Origin: an uncultured Chlorobiales bacterium
Lineage (GTDB): Bacteria > Bacteroidota > Chlorobiia > Chlorobiales > Chlorobiaceae
Direction: 5' to 3'
DNA length: 10,264 bases
NCBI GenBank assembly: GCA_903901395.1
Contig: CAIUQW010000187.1
Coordinates: forward strand, 1-10,264
Positions 9,538-10,264 of the stretch are shown one piece after another (within the stretch, counting starts at the first letter, position 1; the number at the start of each line of letters is the position of its first letter). Under the pieces are notes generated by a model. It was not told the DNA's origin, searched no databases, and worked only from the letters and a program-made list of their open reading frames with translations. The position numbers were made by a program, and so were the translations under genes.

Positions 9538-9551
9538 GGAGGATATCCTCC
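9538..9551. repeat. 14-bp perfect palindrome GGAGGATATCCTCC
   Basis: A perfect 14-bp palindrome 22 bases after the xseB stop. As RNA it can form a GGAGG/CCTCC stem with an ATAT loop. It reads AGGAGG on the plus strand and GGAGG on the minus strand, like a ribosome site, but no gene starts beyond it in either direction. Function unknown; a hairpin stabilising the xseB transcript end is possible. Confidence 0.6.
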
Positions 9552-9554
9552 CTC

Positions 9555-9679
9555 TTGTCATTCTGAGTCCGACGAAGTCGGGCGAAGAATCCAGAGAAGT
9601 CTCGTAAGACACGATAAATCATTCGATTATCGTGCTACTTGAAAAAGAACTGGATTATTCACTTCGTTCAGAATGACAA
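9555..9679. repeat. Inverted-repeat element of about 125 bp in the xseB-gatB convergent gap
   Basis: Two related arms face each other. The left arm (9555-9594) starts TTGTCATTCTGA and ends GAATCCAG; the right arm (9650-9679), read on the minus strand, starts with the same 12 bases and ends AATAATCCAG. Both contain ACGAAGT; the left arm is 10 bases longer, and within it CCGAC-GAA-GTCGG (9569-9581) forms its own hairpin. The 55-base centre holds another hairpin, CACGATAA (9610-9617) and TTATCGTG (9627-9634). Sequences of the type GTCATTCTGA..GAAGAATCC are, to my recollection, dispersed in many copies in Chlorobiota and Bacteroidota genomes, so this is probably a non-coding dispersed repeat or MITE-like unit. 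It may also help end transcripts from both flanking genes. No transposase is nearby. Confidence 0.75.
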
Positions 9680-9713
9680 ACATTCCTTTCGATACAACCC
9701 CCGAAAACTCACT

Positions 9714-10264
9714 TCACCCCTCCAGCATCGACTTAAGAATGTCGTTCACCACCTTCGGATTCGCCTTGCCCTTCATCTTCTGCATGCACTGACCCACGAA
9801 GAAGCCAAACAACTGCGTCTTGCCGCTGCGGTACTTTTCGAGTTGCGGGCCGTTGGCGTCGAGAATCTCCCTGATCGCCGCCTCGATGGCTCCCGTGTCC
9901 GAAACCTGCGCCAGCCCCTCGCGCTCCACGATGGCTTCCGCCGTCGCCTCGTCCGCCTGCATGATCTCGAAGACCTGCTTGGCGATGGTGTTGCTGATCG
10001 CGCCCGCGTTAATGAGTTTGATCAGGCCGCCGAGCCGCTCCGGCGAAATGCTGAATTCGTGAATGTCGAGGTACTTCTCCTTCAGCGTGCGCATCACCTC
10101 GCCCATCACCCAGTTCGACGAAGCTTTCGCGTCGCCCGACACCTTCAGCGTCGATTCGAAGTAATCCGCCATCTCGCGCTCCACGGTGATTACGCCAGCA
10201 TCGTAGGCCGGAATGCCGTACTCCGAGACGAAACGTGCCGCGCGATCCTCCGGGAACTCCGGCA
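9714..10264 (-). CDS. gatB: Aspartyl/glutamyl-tRNA(Asn/Gln) amidotransferase subunit B (partial, N-terminus beyond window)
   Basis: The last 182 residues are present, reading in from the right edge (first complete codon 10260-10262). They begin [20 protein letters not shown], the GatB linker, and continue through a YDAGVIT / ADYFEST segment and [10 protein letters not shown], then the C-terminal GatB/YqeY helical domain ([20 protein letters not shown], about 80-100 of the visible part), which binds the tRNA. The end [13 protein letters not shown] followed by TGA is typical. GatB works in the GatCAB complex, which turns Glu-tRNA(Gln) or Asp-tRNA(Asn) into the amide form, so the organism probably uses indirect aminoacylation for at least one of these. 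About 290-300 N-terminal residues, including the kinase-like cradle, lie outside the window. It is convergent with xseB. Confidence 0.97.
   Translation of the reverse strand, partial: PEFPEDRAARFVSEYGIPAYDAGVITVEREMADYFESTLKVSGDAKASSNWVMGEVMRTLKEKYLDIHEFSISPERLGGLIKLINAGAISNTIAKQVFEIMQADEATAEAIVEREGLAQVSDTGAIEAAIREILDANGPQLEKYRSGKTQLFGFFVGQCMQKMKGKANPKVVNDILKSMLEG

Noticed and set aside
9610..9634. Central hairpin of the repeat as an intrinsic terminator
   Set aside because: No T-run follows the stem on either strand, so it does not have the classical form; kept only as part of the repeat element.
9555..9679. Inverted repeats as a CRISPR array or IS ends
   Set aside because: Only two copies in opposite orientation, no regular spacers, and no transposase or target duplication was seen.

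Overview
The window looks like a GC-rich chromosomal segment from a green sulfur bacterium, most likely Chlorobaculum or Chlorobium. This is an inference from the overall look of the Obg, GatB and HPr proteins, the short 335-residue Obg, and a dispersed-repeat-like sequence starting TTGTCATTCTGA. No ribosomal or photosynthesis gene is present to settle it.

Layout, right to left. The minus strand carries the C-terminal third of gatB (9714-10264). A 198-bp convergent gap (9516-9713) follows, holding a large inverted-repeat element and a 14-bp palindrome. xseB (9219-9515) is the only plus-strand gene. A 69-bp divergent gap separates it from obg, which opens a long minus-strand run of nine genes: obg, a short GNAT acetyltransferase of the ArgA-like type, an HPr phosphocarrier, a GT4-type glycosyltransferase, a GT2 glycosyltransferase, a SAM methyltransferase, a second GT1/GT4-type (TuaH-like) glycosyltransferase, a Wzx-like flippase, and a YfhO-family membrane protein that runs off the left edge.

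The last six genes form a coherent surface-glycan module. Three cytoplasmic glycosyltransferases and a methyltransferase would build and decorate a lipid-linked glycan, the flippase would move it across the inner membrane, and the YfhO-type GT-C-like protein could act on the periplasmic side. Four of the five internal junctions are 4-bp RTGA stop/start overlaps, so this is very probably one translationally coupled operon. Gaps between obg, the acetyltransferase, HPr and the first glycosyltransferase are also small (from an overlap to 47 bp), so read-through from obg is possible. Six of the nine genes use GTG or TTG starts.

I see no clearly undescribed system. The points most worth a second look are the HPr with both phosphorylation sites set between obg and a glycan operon, the inverted-repeat element between xseB and gatB, and some departures from textbook motifs in the acetyltransferase, the GT4 enzyme and the methyltransferase. 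No gene-free stretch exceeds 300 bases. Long plus-strand open frames over 615-3820 are antisense shadows.
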